A stretch of DNA of 64,000 nucleotides from Olsenella sp. KH3B4 (GCA_900111695.1 FOHD01000007.1:62001-126000), one strand, 5' to 3'. Positions 47,419 to 57,177 are shown, counted from the first letter of the stretch. The notes: a model not told the origin generated them from the sequence alone. Program-made: numbers and translations.

Positions 47419-50400
47419 CTATCCCTTTCTCCGTCTCCAAAGTGCAAGGATGACCCCTGCGCACCCGAGGGTCGCACAGACTCCCATTGCGATGTGTGCC
47501 GTTGGGTCACCGGTCTGGGGTGTGCCGCTCGCCTCGTGCCGCGTGTTGGGATTCGCGTTCTCCGGTTTATCCCCGGAGTTGTCTGGCGGCACGTCCTTGT
47601 GGTAGTCGACGGTCTGGCTTGCCGCTCCAAGGTCTTTGTGAGACGCAACCTCATTGCCATCGCGATAGAGGGTCTCGAAGACAACCACCTTCCTGCCCTC
47701 GATGGATGACCCGGCAACCTCAAACGGCATGGCAACGGTATCGGCTGCCTCTATGGGAACGAACTGTTGCGTCACCTCGACAGGGTTGCCGCTGGTATCG
47801 AGGATGGGCTCGCCGCTCTCTGCATCCATGAGCGCGCCTTTTAGCTCGTAGGCTGTGCCGGGGATGAGTCCCTCAAAGGCAACAACATCCACGATTCTGC
47901 TTGTCTCCTGGGCCACGCCCTCGTGCCTGCCGGTCTTCTCGTCTGTTGCCGTTGTTTGTACTGAAGGCGAGGGCTCCTCGCGGTTATCAATGGTGCCCAG
48001 GTCGAGCACCGCGCTGTGCCGCGATGGGGGAAACTCGGTGGTGAGCTCGAAGGAGACGAGCTCGTGTCCGCGGTTGGCGTCGCAGCGCAGCTCCCGAACC
48101 TCGTAGCGGTCGTATGGGAGTGCGGCGAGGCCCTCAATAGCCTTCTCGTTAGCGCCAACAGAGCCACCAAACCATACGCCGCTCTGTGCATCAAGCTTGG
48201 AGGAGTCGACCGAAAGCTCCGAGGAATCCGCGTTTTTCTCGTCCATTGCCGCGTCGTTTGCGTTTGTACGCTGCTCAGGGGCATATACGGACGAGTCAAA
48301 GATGCCGTTCTCGTCCGTCACCGCAACGTGCCACTCTCCCGTGGTGAGGCTGGTGATGAGAAAAGCGACGTTGGCCATGGGCTTCTGGGAGTTCTCGTCT
48401 CGCTTTACGAGCCGGATGTCCGTACGCACAACCTGGTCGCGCACAGCATCCTTGGGTTCGGTGAGGTCTATAACCTTGCCGTCCTCCTCCACACGGAACG
48501 TGTTTGACCAGAGTCTTGCCTCACTGTCCAGGAGATACCCTCTCGGCGCGTTGGTCTCGCGAACGGTATAGGTGCCAAACGGAAGTGCGTTTGCGCTGGT
48601 AAATACTGTGCCAGTCTCATCCGTTGTCAGCGTGAGGGCAACCTCACCGGGGTTGATCGTTGCTCCGTCAACAAGAACAGGGTGCATGGAGCTGTTGGTC
48701 ACCGTGAACGTAGCCCCCGCTAGCGTGGCGGAGCCGAGAGGAACATTGCCAAGGGTCTCGCGGTCAACCTTTCCAACACGTACGCCCCCACGTATCACCT
48801 GGTCGTCGACGGGGCTTTGGGCTGCGACCAGCTTGCCGTTCTCGGCGATGCTCACCTTCGCCTTCCACTCTTCGTTGAGCAGATATCCCTCCGGTGGGGT
48901 GACCTCGCGAACGGAGTAGTGGCCATACGGTAGTTGGTTGGCCGTTGTAGTTGCGTGACCATGGGCGTCCGTCACCAGGTCGATACCCGTGATTGCCTCT
49001 CCGGGGGCATATGCCACTCCCGCGATAACAACGGGGCGCTTGGACTCGTTGGTAATCTGGAAGTGCGCCCCCTCGAGCGAGGCGTCTCCCTGGGGGTTAG
49101 AGGTTGCAAGCTCGTGATCAATCTTGTCGAGGCAGAGCCCACCCGAGATGGGGGTGTCCGGCAGCTCAACAACTTCCTCGCTTTCCTCATGCAGCACGAG
49201 TGTCTTGGTCCACGCCTCGTTGAGGAGGTAACCTTCGGGCGCTTTGGTCTCCCGCAGGGTATAGGTGCCGTAGGGAAGCTGGATGATGGGAAACTTTCCC
49301 TCGACGTTGGCTGTGAGGGCGCATACCACTTCGCCCGGCGAGAAAACCTGATCGTTGTAGACTACGTCCCCTTCTGAGGCGTTGGTGATACTCACCTCGG
49401 TCCCTTCGAAGGTGGAGTCTCCCTGTGGCCCGTCCGAGCCAAGATTGATGTCCACCTTTACGACAGGTGGTGTGTGAGGTCTCTCGACAGCCTCGTCTAC
49501 GGTGCCTGCGTCTGCCGGGGCCTGCGAGCCGGTGACCGTAGCAAGGCCCACCCAGTCCGAGTTGAGCTCGTAGCCCTTGGGCGCTTGGATCTCGCGCAGC
49601 TCGTACGTGCCATAGGGAAGCGAGCTCTCGCTCGTTGCTGCCCCCGTAGCGTCTGTTACTAGCTCGAAGCCAGCAATGACCTCCCCAACGGCATAGGTGA
49701 CACCGTTCACGTTGACGGCGTGGTCGGAGACGTTGCGCACCTGGAACCGCGCGCCTGCCAGCGTAGCGTCGCCCTGCGCCACGCCCTCCTTGAGCTGATG
49801 GTCAATTTTTCCTACGTGAATCGAGCCGAGAAGCACCTCGTCACCAATGCCGCGGCCTTGTACGTCCTTCACGGCGCTTGTGTTGTTCCAGCCGTCGAGT
49901 GCTTTCCAGACGGCGGTGCCGTTCTCGAGCGTGACGGTTGCTACGTGCGTTGACGAGTCCGTGAGTGCGTAGCCTTCGGGTGCCTTGGTCTCTCTGATGG
50001 CGTACGTGCCCAGAGGAAAGACCGTCTCGCCATTCGAGTTGGCAAAGAGCTCATCGCCGGAGACAAGCTGCGAGCTGTCGTATGCTGCCACGCCAGACTC
50101 GTCAGTCGCAAAGACCCAGGTACGAAGGGGGTTGCCCGAGGCATTTCCCGTTGTGTCCCCGTAGTATGAGACGGTGAACTGCGCGCCCGCCAATGAGCCG
50201 TTCCCCTGCGCCGTGCCACCGGTCTTGGCGTCGAGCTTCTGCACAAGGGCACCGCCGGGTGCGCAGGCCGGCACCTCCTCAACGGGCGAGCCCTTGACCT
50301 GCGCCGTTGTACCCGCACTTACGGAGACGGGGTAGATTGTCTCGTCAAGCAGGTAGCCCTTTGAGGGATAGATCTCGCGGACGTAGTAGTCTCCCGCGGG

Positions 50401-51477
50401 GATGTCCTCAAAGGAGGCGTGGCCGTTCTCGTCTGTTGTGGCAGACTGCGCCAGCTGCGTGCACTCAGCGTCCGAGTAGAGGCCGTAGCGGGCACCAAAG
50501 AGCGAATAACTACCGTTGTCCTGCGTGATGGTCTTGTTTGCTGACTGCTTCACCAACTCTACCTGTCCGTTTGCGGGCCCCATGGGAAAGAGGACCCAGC
50601 AGGACGGAAAGCATTTGGGTGTGATGGTCGAGATTTGGTTCCCGTCAATGAGCATGTCTCCAGAGCCTATCCCGTTCGAACGGTGTGCAGAGTGCCAGAA
50701 GAGGTCCTCGTTGGATGAGCTGCCCCAGAAGAAACCCACGTGGTCGTCGGCGGTGTTTCCGTAGGCGTCCGCCCCAGCGCGAAACACTGATGAGTACGGA
50801 ACGGCGCAGATGATGTCGCCCTTCTGAAGTAGTCCTGACGCCAGGAGTTCCTCCTTCGAGTCAAACGTGTACGAGATGACGTCGTTGTTCCTGCAGACGG
50901 CAAACCAATTGAGTAGCGATGCCCAGTTTCCCCGGTGACCGTCGGTGTTCACGAAGGTCTGGTATGGCGTGCCACCAACCTTGTTGAGGACGTAGGAGAC
51001 AAACCCGTTGCACTGCATGCCGGGAGAATAGCCGCCGGGATCTCCGTTGGGACGCGGTAAGTTGCCCGTATCGTTGACGCCCTTGTAGGGAGTTCCCAGG
51101 TAGTAGCTGTCATGCTCGTGCGCAGTGAGCTCGTTTACCACCTGCTGACGAGTGACGCCGAGAAGATCGCTGATGTACCTGCTCCCGTCGGGGTTGTGCA
51201 GGTAGCCAATGTTCACGTTGCCTGATGCCGGCGATTGCGCCAGCGCAACCCCGTCCAACTTAAGACCACCACCCAGGATTTGCTCGGCGGCGAGCATCAC
51301 GGTAAGCGCGATGGCTAGTACTCCCTGCCATATCGACCGTCTTCCAGCGTGGCCCGGACCAACATGGGGGCCACCCCGCAGTTTGTCTCCGCCAATAAGG
51401 CGTGAGCGCGGCATATCCCTCCTCACGTGGGCGTGTCGCTCTCCCTTCTCGACTTCTCGTGCCTGTTCTTGTCTCAT
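47419..51477 (-). CDS. Sortase-anchored SpaA/VaFE surface protein with NlpC/P60-like N-terminus
   Basis: The 1352-aa protein has a long basic N-terminus, a membrane/signal segment (about residues 49-70) and an N-terminal domain resembling NlpC/P60 or CHAP peptidases, with Cys156 in GMQCNGFVSYVL and a later His (DDHVGFFWG). About seven SpaA-type (Cna-B-like) domains follow, recognised by repeated GTY.LRE..AP.GYLLN motifs. A VaFE domain (VDVVAFEGLIPGTAYELKG) starts near residue 1175. The C-terminus is a sorting signal: TPQTGD at 1319, a hydrophobic stretch and WRRRKG. The ATG at 51477 has GGGAGG upstream. It is probably an adhesin or pilin-like stalk; no sortase gene is adjacent. Confidence 0.88.
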   Translation of the reverse strand: MRQEQAREVEKGERHAHVRRDMPRSRLIGGDKLRGGPHVGPGHAGRRSIWQGVLAIALTVMLAAEQILGGGLKLDGVALAQSPASGNVNIGYLHNPDGSRYISDLLGVTRQQVVNELTAHEHDSYYLGTPYKGVNDTGNLPRPNGDPGGYSPGMQCNGFVSYVLNKVGGTPYQTFVNTDGHRGNWASLLNWFAVCRNNDVISYTFDSKEELLASGLLQKGDIICAVPYSSVFRAGADAYGNTADDHVGFFWGSSSNEDLFWHSAHRSNGIGSGDMLIDGNQISTITPKCFPSCWVLFPMGPANGQVELVKQSANKTITQDNGSYSLFGARYGLYSDAECTQLAQSATTDENGHASFEDIPAGDYYVREIYPSKGYLLDETIYPVSVSAGTTAQVKGSPVEEVPACAPGGALVQKLDAKTGGTAQGNGSLAGAQFTVSYYGDTTGNASGNPLRTWVFATDESGVAAYDSSQLVSGDELFANSNGETVFPLGTYAIRETKAPEGYALTDSSTHVATVTLENGTAVWKALDGWNNTSAVKDVQGRGIGDEVLLGSIHVGKIDHQLKEGVAQGDATLAGARFQVRNVSDHAVNVNGVTYAVGEVIAGFELVTDATGAATSESSLPYGTYELREIQAPKGYELNSDWVGLATVTGSQAPADAGTVDEAVERPHTPPVVKVDINLGSDGPQGDSTFEGTEVSITNASEGDVVYNDQVFSPGEVVCALTANVEGKFPIIQLPYGTYTLRETKAPEGYLLNEAWTKTLVLHEESEEVVELPDTPISGGLCLDKIDHELATSNPQGDASLEGAHFQITNESKRPVVIAGVAYAPGEAITGIDLVTDAHGHATTTANQLPYGHYSVREVTPPEGYLLNEEWKAKVSIAENGKLVAAQSPVDDQVIRGGVRVGKVDRETLGNVPLGSATLAGATFTVTNSSMHPVLVDGATINPGEVALTLTTDETGTVFTSANALPFGTYTVRETNAPRGYLLDSEARLWSNTFRVEEDGKVIDLTEPKDAVRDQVVRTDIRLVKRDENSQKPMANVAFLITSLTTGEWHVAVTDENGIFDSSVYAPEQRTNANDAAMDEKNADSSELSVDSSKLDAQSGVWFGGSVGANEKAIEGLAALPYDRYEVRELRCDANRGHELVSFELTTEFPPSRHSAVLDLGTIDNREEPSPSVQTTATDEKTGRHEGVAQETSRIVDVVAFEGLIPGTAYELKGALMDAESGEPILDTSGNPVEVTQQFVPIEAADTVAMPFEVAGSSIEGRKVVVFETLYRDGNEVASHKDLGAASQTVDYHKDVPPDNSGDKPENANPNTRHEASGTPQTGDPTAHIAMGVCATLGCAGVILALWRRRKG

Positions 51478-51743
51478 GCGTCCTCCCTTGCGTGTCGATG
51501 GGCCCATTCAGGGACGCCAAGGCTACGGGGAGGTACTTGCACGAGATTGACGCCGCGCTTGCATGCGGCTGCCCCGCAGCCGGCACGAATCTGACGAGCA
51601 CTACTTCTAAACTGGGAGAACGCAATTGCCGCAGGAGGGGTTCGGTTTCCCAAAACTCGTGGCGAGAATTGTTTACCAAGCCAGAGATGATGGGTATATC
51701 AACTCCGTACACGTTGTGACCCATTCTCTAGAGAGGATCCACC

Positions 51744-52118
51744 ATGGATAAGGCTCTGCTTGACTACACCGCCGCTAAGGTCGATGAGATGCTTGCTGCC
51801 CCGTCAGCTTCGGCGGAAACCAAGAATGCTGCCCAGGCATGGAAGGACGCTATCGCTAAGGGTGATGATGCAGACGCCGCCACGAACGCTCTGCTCAACG
51901 CCATCAGCGCTCACCAGACCACGATCGATGACCTTATCGGCTTCGCAGGCTCTGATGCTGGCAAGCAGGTCTTTGGCGAGGAGGGCGCGGCAAAGATGCT
52001 CGCGCACTCCCAGGAGCGCAAGAAGGCCGGCGCCAAGTTTTGCGACTGTGCAGCCTGTAGGCCCTGCCATGAGTTACTGCACAAGTTTGGTCGCGAAGAG
52101 GCAGACGTCTATCTGTAA
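51744..52118 (+). CDS. Hypothetical small protein with C-terminal Cys cluster
   Basis: I do not recognise this 124-aa protein with confidence. Residues 1-90 are helical and Ala/Asp-rich. Residues 99-116 carry KFCDCAACRPCHELLHKFGR with Cys100, 102, 105 and 108 and His109, a likely metal-binding or redox cluster. No signal peptide is present. GAGAGGA precedes the ATG. It is divergent from the surface-protein gene and precedes tRNA-Gly. Confidence 0.75.
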   Translation: MDKALLDYTAAKVDEMLAAPSASAETKNAAQAWKDAIAKGDDADAATNALLNAISAHQTTIDDLIGFAGSDAGKQVFGEEGAAKMLAHSQERKKAGAKFCDCAACRPCHELLHKFGREEADVYL

Positions 52119-52221
52119 GCCTCTGCACCCGGCGGCTCAACGGCGTTCACGGTGCGTCCAAACGGCCAACTTGTGGAGTGTGGCCACCCCGGGCACGCGC
52201 TGTGATAGAATCTCCACGCAT

Positions 52222-52296
52222 GCGGGCATCGCCAAGTGGTAAGGCAATGGCTTCCCAAGCCATCATCCGCGGGTTCGAATCCCGTTGCCCGCTCCA
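52222..52296 (+). tRNA. tRNA-Gly (anticodon CCC)
   Basis: The 75-base cloverleaf has acceptor GCGGGCA/TGCCCGC, T-arm GGTTCGAATCC, anticodon loop TTCCCAA and an encoded CCA. Confidence 0.96.
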
Positions 52297-52305
52297 GAAT
52301 ACGCC

Positions 52306-52328
52306 GGGCCCCTTCGGGGGCCCTTTTT
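52306..52328 (+). terminator. Terminator after tRNA-Gly
   Basis: The stem GGGCCCC/GGGGCCC with a TTCG loop is followed by TTTTT. Confidence 0.92.
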
Positions 52329-52400
52329 GTGGGTACTAACCCATATGAGAGCAGGCGCCCGGACATGGGCGCACCCGTACCACATGCGAAGGGAATCACT

Positions 52401-53681
52401 ATGACTGCCATCCCCATGACGGACGAAGAATGCCGCCTGGCAACCGAGGCCATATCGGAACAGCTTGACCGTTACGCAAACCTGCTGGTAAAGAAGGGCG
52501 TGGCGCTCCACCCCGAGCAGGAGCTTGTGCTTTCTGCTCCCGTCGAGCGCGCCGACTTTACGCGAAGGGTCGTTCGCGCGGCGTATCGCGTTGGCGCGGG
52601 CCACGTGACGGTTATCTGGCATGACGACCAGGTCACTCGCATGACCTACGAGAATGTCCCCACCCCCTGGTTTGAGACGGTCCCGTCCTGGCAGCGCGAG
52701 CAGCTCAACTCCTTGGCGGAGGGCGGCGCGGCGTTTCTCTTCCTCGAGGGAGCTGACCCGTCGTCGCTGAAGGGCATCGATCCCGCCAAACCCGCCACGG
52801 CATCGCGCGCTCGCAACGAGCAGTGCAAGTCGTTCAGGGACGGAATGGATTTTGGGCACAACGCATGGTGCATCGCTGGCGTTCCCGTCCAGGCATGGGC
52901 GCGCGAGGTCTTTCCCGAGCTCTCCCCGGCCGAGGCTGTCTACCGCCTGTGGATTGCCATCCTCGAGACCTCGCGCGCCGAGGGCGACGATCCCGAGAGC
53001 GCCTGGGAGACGCATAACGCCACGTTTGAGCAGACCAAGCGCATGCTCAAACGCAAGCACTACTCTGCGTTGCGCTATGCATCCTCGAACGGCACGAACC
53101 TTACGGTTGGCCTCACGGAGGGTCACATTTGGGAGGGTGGAGCCGGCCGTCTGCAAGACGGAACGGTCTTCTTCCCCAACATCCCTACCGAGGAGGTCTT
53201 TACCTCGCCGGACCGCATGCGCGTTGACGGCATTGTGTACTCTGCGCTGCCGCTAGTTCACAATGGGCAGACCGTGCGCGACTTCTGGCTACGCTTCGAG
53301 GGTGGTGCCGTGGTGGACTATGGCGCCAAGTCGGGTAAGGACGTTCTGCAGCACATTCTCGAGACGGACGAGAATGCCGTTCGCCTTGGCGAGGTGGCTC
53401 TCGTCTCCAAGAACACGCCCATTCGCCAGAGCGGAATCCTCTTCTACGACACCCTGTATGACGAGAACGCCAGCTGCCACCTTGCACTTGGGATGGGCTT
53501 CCCCGAGTGCGTGAAGGGTGGTCTCTCGATGGACAAGGATCAGCTCATGGCTGCCGGCGTCAACCAGAGTCACACGCACGTTGACTTTATGGTGGGGTCT
53601 GATGACCTTAACATCTGGGGCGTTGCTGCCGACGGTACCGAGACACCCGTCTTCATCAACGGCCAATGGCCTTGGGAGTAG
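52401..53681 (+). CDS. M29-family aminopeptidase (PepS/AmpT-like)
   Basis: This 426-aa cytosolic metallo-aminopeptidase has the family's N-terminal domain (YANLLVKKGVALHPEQELVLSAP), the glutamate-containing metal motif (LTVGLTEGHIWEGG, PNIPTEEVFTSPDR) and the C-terminal SHTHVDFMVGSDDLNIWG with His and Asp ligands. The ATG at 52401, preceded by GAAGGGA, gives the usual length; upstream in-frame sequence runs through tRNA-Gly. It is monocistronic between tRNA-Gly and tRNA-Lys. Confidence 0.94.
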   Translation: MTAIPMTDEECRLATEAISEQLDRYANLLVKKGVALHPEQELVLSAPVERADFTRRVVRAAYRVGAGHVTVIWHDDQVTRMTYENVPTPWFETVPSWQREQLNSLAEGGAAFLFLEGADPSSLKGIDPAKPATASRARNEQCKSFRDGMDFGHNAWCIAGVPVQAWAREVFPELSPAEAVYRLWIAILETSRAEGDDPESAWETHNATFEQTKRMLKRKHYSALRYASSNGTNLTVGLTEGHIWEGGAGRLQDGTVFFPNIPTEEVFTSPDRMRVDGIVYSALPLVHNGQTVRDFWLRFEGGAVVDYGAKSGKDVLQHILETDENAVRLGEVALVSKNTPIRQSGILFYDTLYDENASCHLALGMGFPECVKGGLSMDKDQLMAAGVNQSHTHVDFMVGSDDLNIWGVAADGTETPVFINGQWPWE

Positions 53682-53789
53682 CAGCAAGGCGAGTATTTGT
53701 TCCATCGGGGCGGGGGCATGAGGTCAAGGCGATGCGTCAAACCCGCACGTGGTAGAATTGCGCTGCTACAGTGGCCATGGCCACGCCAT

Positions 53790-53865
53790 GCGCTCTTAGC
53801 TCAGTTGGTAGAGCAGGGGACTTTTAATCCCAAGGTCGAGGGTTCGACCCCCTCAGGGCGCACCA
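53790..53865 (+). tRNA. tRNA-Lys (anticodon TTT)
   Basis: The 76-base cloverleaf has acceptor GCGCTCT/AGGGCGC, D-arm AGCTCAGTTGGTAGAGC, anticodon loop CTTTTAA, T-arm GGTTCGACC and an encoded CCA. Confidence 0.97.
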
Positions 53866-53873
53866 GCAAACAC

Positions 53874-53912
53874 GCAGGTCAGGGCGCTAGCCGCTCTGGC
53901 CTGCTTTGCGTT
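53874..53912 (+). terminator. Possible hairpin after tRNA-Lys
   Basis: GCAGGTCAG pairs with CTGGCCTGC (one wobble) across a GC-rich loop, followed by TTTGCGTT. The U-tract is weak. Confidence 0.45.
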
Positions 53913-53981
53913 CCTGCCCACCCGCCGGAAGTCCGTCTCGCCCGCGCTTTGTTTCAAGCAGAAATCTTTTCTCGTCCGTAC

Positions 53982-54011
53982 TTGCCAGCGAGGCCCATGC
54001 GGGCCTATAGT
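53982..54011 (+). promoter_or_regulatory. Candidate promoter of the argGH leader
   Basis: TTGCCA (53982-53987) and TATAGT (54006-54011) with an 18-base spacer lie about 60 bases upstream of the Arg-rich small ORF. This implies an argG leader of about 300 bases. Confidence 0.5.
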
Positions 54012-54074
54012 CGCGCATAGCAACGACAGCCGCGCGAGATATCGCGTGCCACTTTTTGAAGGGGTGACCAACGC

Positions 54075-54164
54075 ATGATTTGCATCACACGCAGCCATAA
54101 CGTGGTCTCCCTTCGACGCCAGAACCGACGAATCAGCCCCGCGATGTCGCGCGCGCTGGCATAG
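54075..54164 (+). CDS. Possible Arg-rich leader peptide upstream of argGH
   Basis: This ATG-started 29-codon ORF is preceded by GAAGGGG ten bases upstream and lies in the 300-base leader of argG. Six of 29 residues are Arg, four of them in LRRQNRR, using CGA three times, a codon rare in its GC-rich neighbours. Leader peptides rich in the pathway product are classic attenuators, so arginine-sensitive attenuation is a testable idea. A weak hairpin (GCCCG/CGGGG region near 54214-54236) follows, without a clear U-tract. Confidence 0.35.
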   Translation: MICITRSHNVVSLRRQNRRISPAMSRALA

Positions 54165-54325
54165 GTTCTTGTCGTCCTACTTTTCACAGGCAGTTCTAGA
54201 CAAGGCACCCAGCAGCGCCCGGCACGATCGGGGGCTCTTCGTGACGTCGCGGCACAACCACGGCGCTCGTTTGTTCGCATGTCTGCAAGGGGTATCAAGG
54301 CCCAACAACAGAAAGGTGCATCAAC

Positions 54326-55546
54326 ATGGCTGAGAAGGAAAAGGTCGTCCTCGCGTATTCCGGTGGTCTGGACACGTCTGTCATCGTGAAGTGGCTGCAG
54401 GTCGAGAAGAACATGGACGTCATCGCAATCTGCGGTAACGTTGGCCAGGACGAGAAGGACCTCTCCTGGATTAAGCAGAAGGCCCTCGACATGGGCGCCA
54501 TTGCCTCCGAGGCAGTTGACATGCGCGAGGAGTACGCCGAGACCATCGTCTCCAAGGCCATCTGGGCAAACGGCAAGTACGAGGGCATCTACCCCCTGCT
54601 TTCCGCGCTCTCTCGTCCCATCATCTCCAAGCACCTCGTGGACATTGCGCACCAGTACGGCGCCAAGTACATTGCCCATGGCTGCACCGGTAAGGGCAAC
54701 GACCAGGTGCGTTTCGAGACCTCCATCCGCGCGCTCGATCCGTCGCTGGAGATCATTGCGCCGGTGCGTGAGTGGGACCTCACCACGCGTGACTCCGAGA
54801 TGGAGTGGGCCAAGGCCAACGGCGTGCCCGTGCCCACCACCCACAAGAAGCCCTATTCCATCGACGACAACCTGTGGGGCCGTGCCATCGAGTGCGGCGT
54901 GCTCGAGGACACCTGGAACGAGCCGCCCTCGGACATCTGGACGATGACTAAGAACCCCGAGGACTGCCCTGCTGACCCCGAGACCGTGATAATCGGCTTC
55001 GAGGGCGGTCTGCCCGTCTCGATTAACGGTGAGAAGATGTCGCTGCTTGACTGCATCATCAAGGCCAACGAGATCGCCGGTCGCAACGGCTTTGGCCGCA
55101 TCGACATGATTGAGGACCGTGTTGTGGGCATCAAGAGCCGTGAGTGCTACGAGTGCCCTGCCGCGCTGCTGCTCATCCAGGCCCACCAGTCGCTCGAGAC
55201 CCTGTGCCTTGACGCCGAGACCCTGAAGCAGAAGGCCAAGCTCGATGTCGAGTGGGCATCCACGGTCTACCGCGGCCTCTGGTACTCGCAGAACCGCGAG
55301 GCCATCGATGCCTACAACGCCTACACGCAGAAGTACGTCACCGGTGAGGTGCGCATCAAGCTCTGCAAGGGCGGCCTGTTCGTCGACGGTCTGCGCTCGC
55401 CGTACAGCCTGTACGACTACAACCTGGCCACCTATGACGAGGGCGACACCTTCGATCACACGGCCTCCAAGGGCTTCATCACCATCCACGGCCTGCAGTC
55501 CAAGACCTGGTCTCGCGTCCAGGGCCCCGGCTCCAAGCTGCAGTAG
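54326..55546 (+). CDS. argG: Argininosuccinate synthase
   Basis: It joins citrulline and aspartate with ATP to make argininosuccinate. The 406-aa protein has the PP-loop AYSGGLDTSV at residues 9-18 and the family blocks GCTGKGNDQVRFE, DNLWGRAIE and KSRECYECPAA. Its start is the ATG in CAACATGGCTGAG; the ribosome site (GAAAGG) is moderate. argH follows 159 bases later, so both steps from citrulline to arginine are encoded together. No carbamoyl-phosphate or argCJBD genes are in the window. Confidence 0.97.
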   Translation: MAEKEKVVLAYSGGLDTSVIVKWLQVEKNMDVIAICGNVGQDEKDLSWIKQKALDMGAIASEAVDMREEYAETIVSKAIWANGKYEGIYPLLSALSRPIISKHLVDIAHQYGAKYIAHGCTGKGNDQVRFETSIRALDPSLEIIAPVREWDLTTRDSEMEWAKANGVPVPTTHKKPYSIDDNLWGRAIECGVLEDTWNEPPSDIWTMTKNPEDCPADPETVIIGFEGGLPVSINGEKMSLLDCIIKANEIAGRNGFGRIDMIEDRVVGIKSRECYECPAALLLIQAHQSLETLCLDAETLKQKAKLDVEWASTVYRGLWYSQNREAIDAYNAYTQKYVTGEVRIKLCKGGLFVDGLRSPYSLYDYNLATYDEGDTFDHTASKGFITIHGLQSKTWSRVQGPGSKLQ

Positions 55547-55705
55547 GGACGCTGCTGGACGGGACAGACTCGGCCCGTCCGGCAAATGTTCGGGAAACGA
55601 TGCCGCCGTCGGGGGCTCCCGGCGGCGGCTTTTCTACCAGCTCGTTTGCGCGGGCTGTTGCGGTAAGCTAGCAGGCACACTGGCACGGTATCGAGAGGGG
55701 CTCGC

Positions 55706-57091
55706 ATGGCACTGTGGGGCGGTAGGTTCGAGAAGGGCGTCGATGCCTTCACGCAGGAGTTTGGCGCGTCGCTCGAGGACGACAAGGCGATGGCGCAAGA
55801 GGACATCAAGGGCTCTCGCGCACACGCCAAGATGCTGGCCAAGCAGGGCATTATCTCGAACGAGGACGCTGCGGCAATCGATGCCGGTCTCGAGAAGATC
55901 TCCGGCCAGATCTCTGACGGCTCTTTTGCCTGGGACGTGAACGACGAGGACGTTCATATGGCCGTCGAGAAGGCCCTCACCGCAGACATTGGCACTCCCG
56001 GTGCGCGCCTGCACACGGGCCGTTCGCGCAACGACCAGGTAGCCACCGATATCCGCCTCTATGCCAAGCGTTTGTGCGAGGAGCTCCTCGAGGGCAATGT
56101 CGAGCTGCGTCGTACCCTTCTGGACGTTGCCGAGAAGAACCTGGGCGTGGTGATGCCGGGCTACACGCACCTGCAGCACGCGCAGCCAGTGCTCTTCTCG
56201 CATCACATGCTGGCGTATTTCTGGATGTTCTCGCGAGACTACACGCGCCTTGTCGCTGCCCGTACCGCGGCTGACGCCAACCCGCTGGGGTCTGCGGCGC
56301 TTGCCGGTACCACCTACCCGCTCGACCGCGAGTACACCACCCAGCTTCTGGGCTTTGATCACGCAATCCCCAACTCGTTGGACGCCGTCTCGGACCGCGA
56401 CTATCTGCTGGACCTTGACTACGCCTGCGCTGTGAGCATGATGCACCTCTCGCGCCTGTGCGAGGAGATCGTGCTTTGGAGCAGCACGGAGTTTGGCTTC
56501 ATCACGCTCTCTGACAGCTACTCTACCGGCTCGTCCATCATGCCTCAGAAGAAGAACCCAGACTTTACCGAGCTCACGCGTGGTAAGACGGGGCGCGTCT
56601 ACGGAGACCTCATGGCACTTCTCACAACCATGAAGTCGCTACCTCTGGCCTACAACAAGGACCTCCAAGAGTGCAAGGAGGGGCCGGCCGACGCTGCCAA
56701 GACCCTGCTCGATTGCATGGCCATTGCCTCCGGCATGCTCGAGACCATGACCGTGAACGCTGATGTCATGCTCAAGCAGGCGGGCAAGGGCTTTACTGCT
56801 GCCACAGACGTCGCCGACTATCTGGCAAAGAAGGGCATGCCGTTCCGTGAGGCACACGAGGTGGTTGGCAAGCTGGTCCTGTACTGCGAGAAGCACGGCA
56901 AGGGCCTCGAGGATTTGACCGCGGAGGAGTTTAAGGCGGCGAGCCCCCTCTTTGGGGAGGACATCGCGCAGGACCTTGACCCAGCCGGCATTGCCAACGC
57001 CCGCACCACTTATGGCGGCACTGGCGAGAAGGCCGTGCGCATTCAGCTCTCCGAGGCCAAGGCGCGCCTAGGGGCGGACGAGCGCCGGTAA
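55706..57091 (+). CDS. argH: Argininosuccinate lyase
   Basis: It splits argininosuccinate into arginine and fumarate, the last step of arginine synthesis. The 461-aa protein opens MALWGGRFEKGVDAF. The signature loop GSSIMPQKKNPD and the HTGRSRNDQVATD block are intact. The ATG is preceded by GAGAGGGG. It lies downstream of argG on the same strand, with a GC-rich spacer that could hold a weak attenuator (GCCGCCG...CGGCGGC). Confidence 0.97.
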   Translation: MALWGGRFEKGVDAFTQEFGASLEDDKAMAQEDIKGSRAHAKMLAKQGIISNEDAAAIDAGLEKISGQISDGSFAWDVNDEDVHMAVEKALTADIGTPGARLHTGRSRNDQVATDIRLYAKRLCEELLEGNVELRRTLLDVAEKNLGVVMPGYTHLQHAQPVLFSHHMLAYFWMFSRDYTRLVAARTAADANPLGSAALAGTTYPLDREYTTQLLGFDHAIPNSLDAVSDRDYLLDLDYACAVSMMHLSRLCEEIVLWSSTEFGFITLSDSYSTGSSIMPQKKNPDFTELTRGKTGRVYGDLMALLTTMKSLPLAYNKDLQECKEGPADAAKTLLDCMAIASGMLETMTVNADVMLKQAGKGFTAATDVADYLAKKGMPFREAHEVVGKLVLYCEKHGKGLEDLTAEEFKAASPLFGEDIAQDLDPAGIANARTTYGGTGEKAVRIQLSEAKARLGADERR

Positions 57092-57177
57092 GGTGACTCG
57101 AGAGGACAGCGAGGTAGGCGGCTGAAGCGCCTGGCGGAAGAAGACCTGGTAACCCATGCCTCCTTCCGGTCTAGGCG

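Noticed and set aside
54012..54325. T-box riboswitch in the argG leader
   Set aside because: No GGGTGG-type T-box sequence or specifier stem could be recognised.
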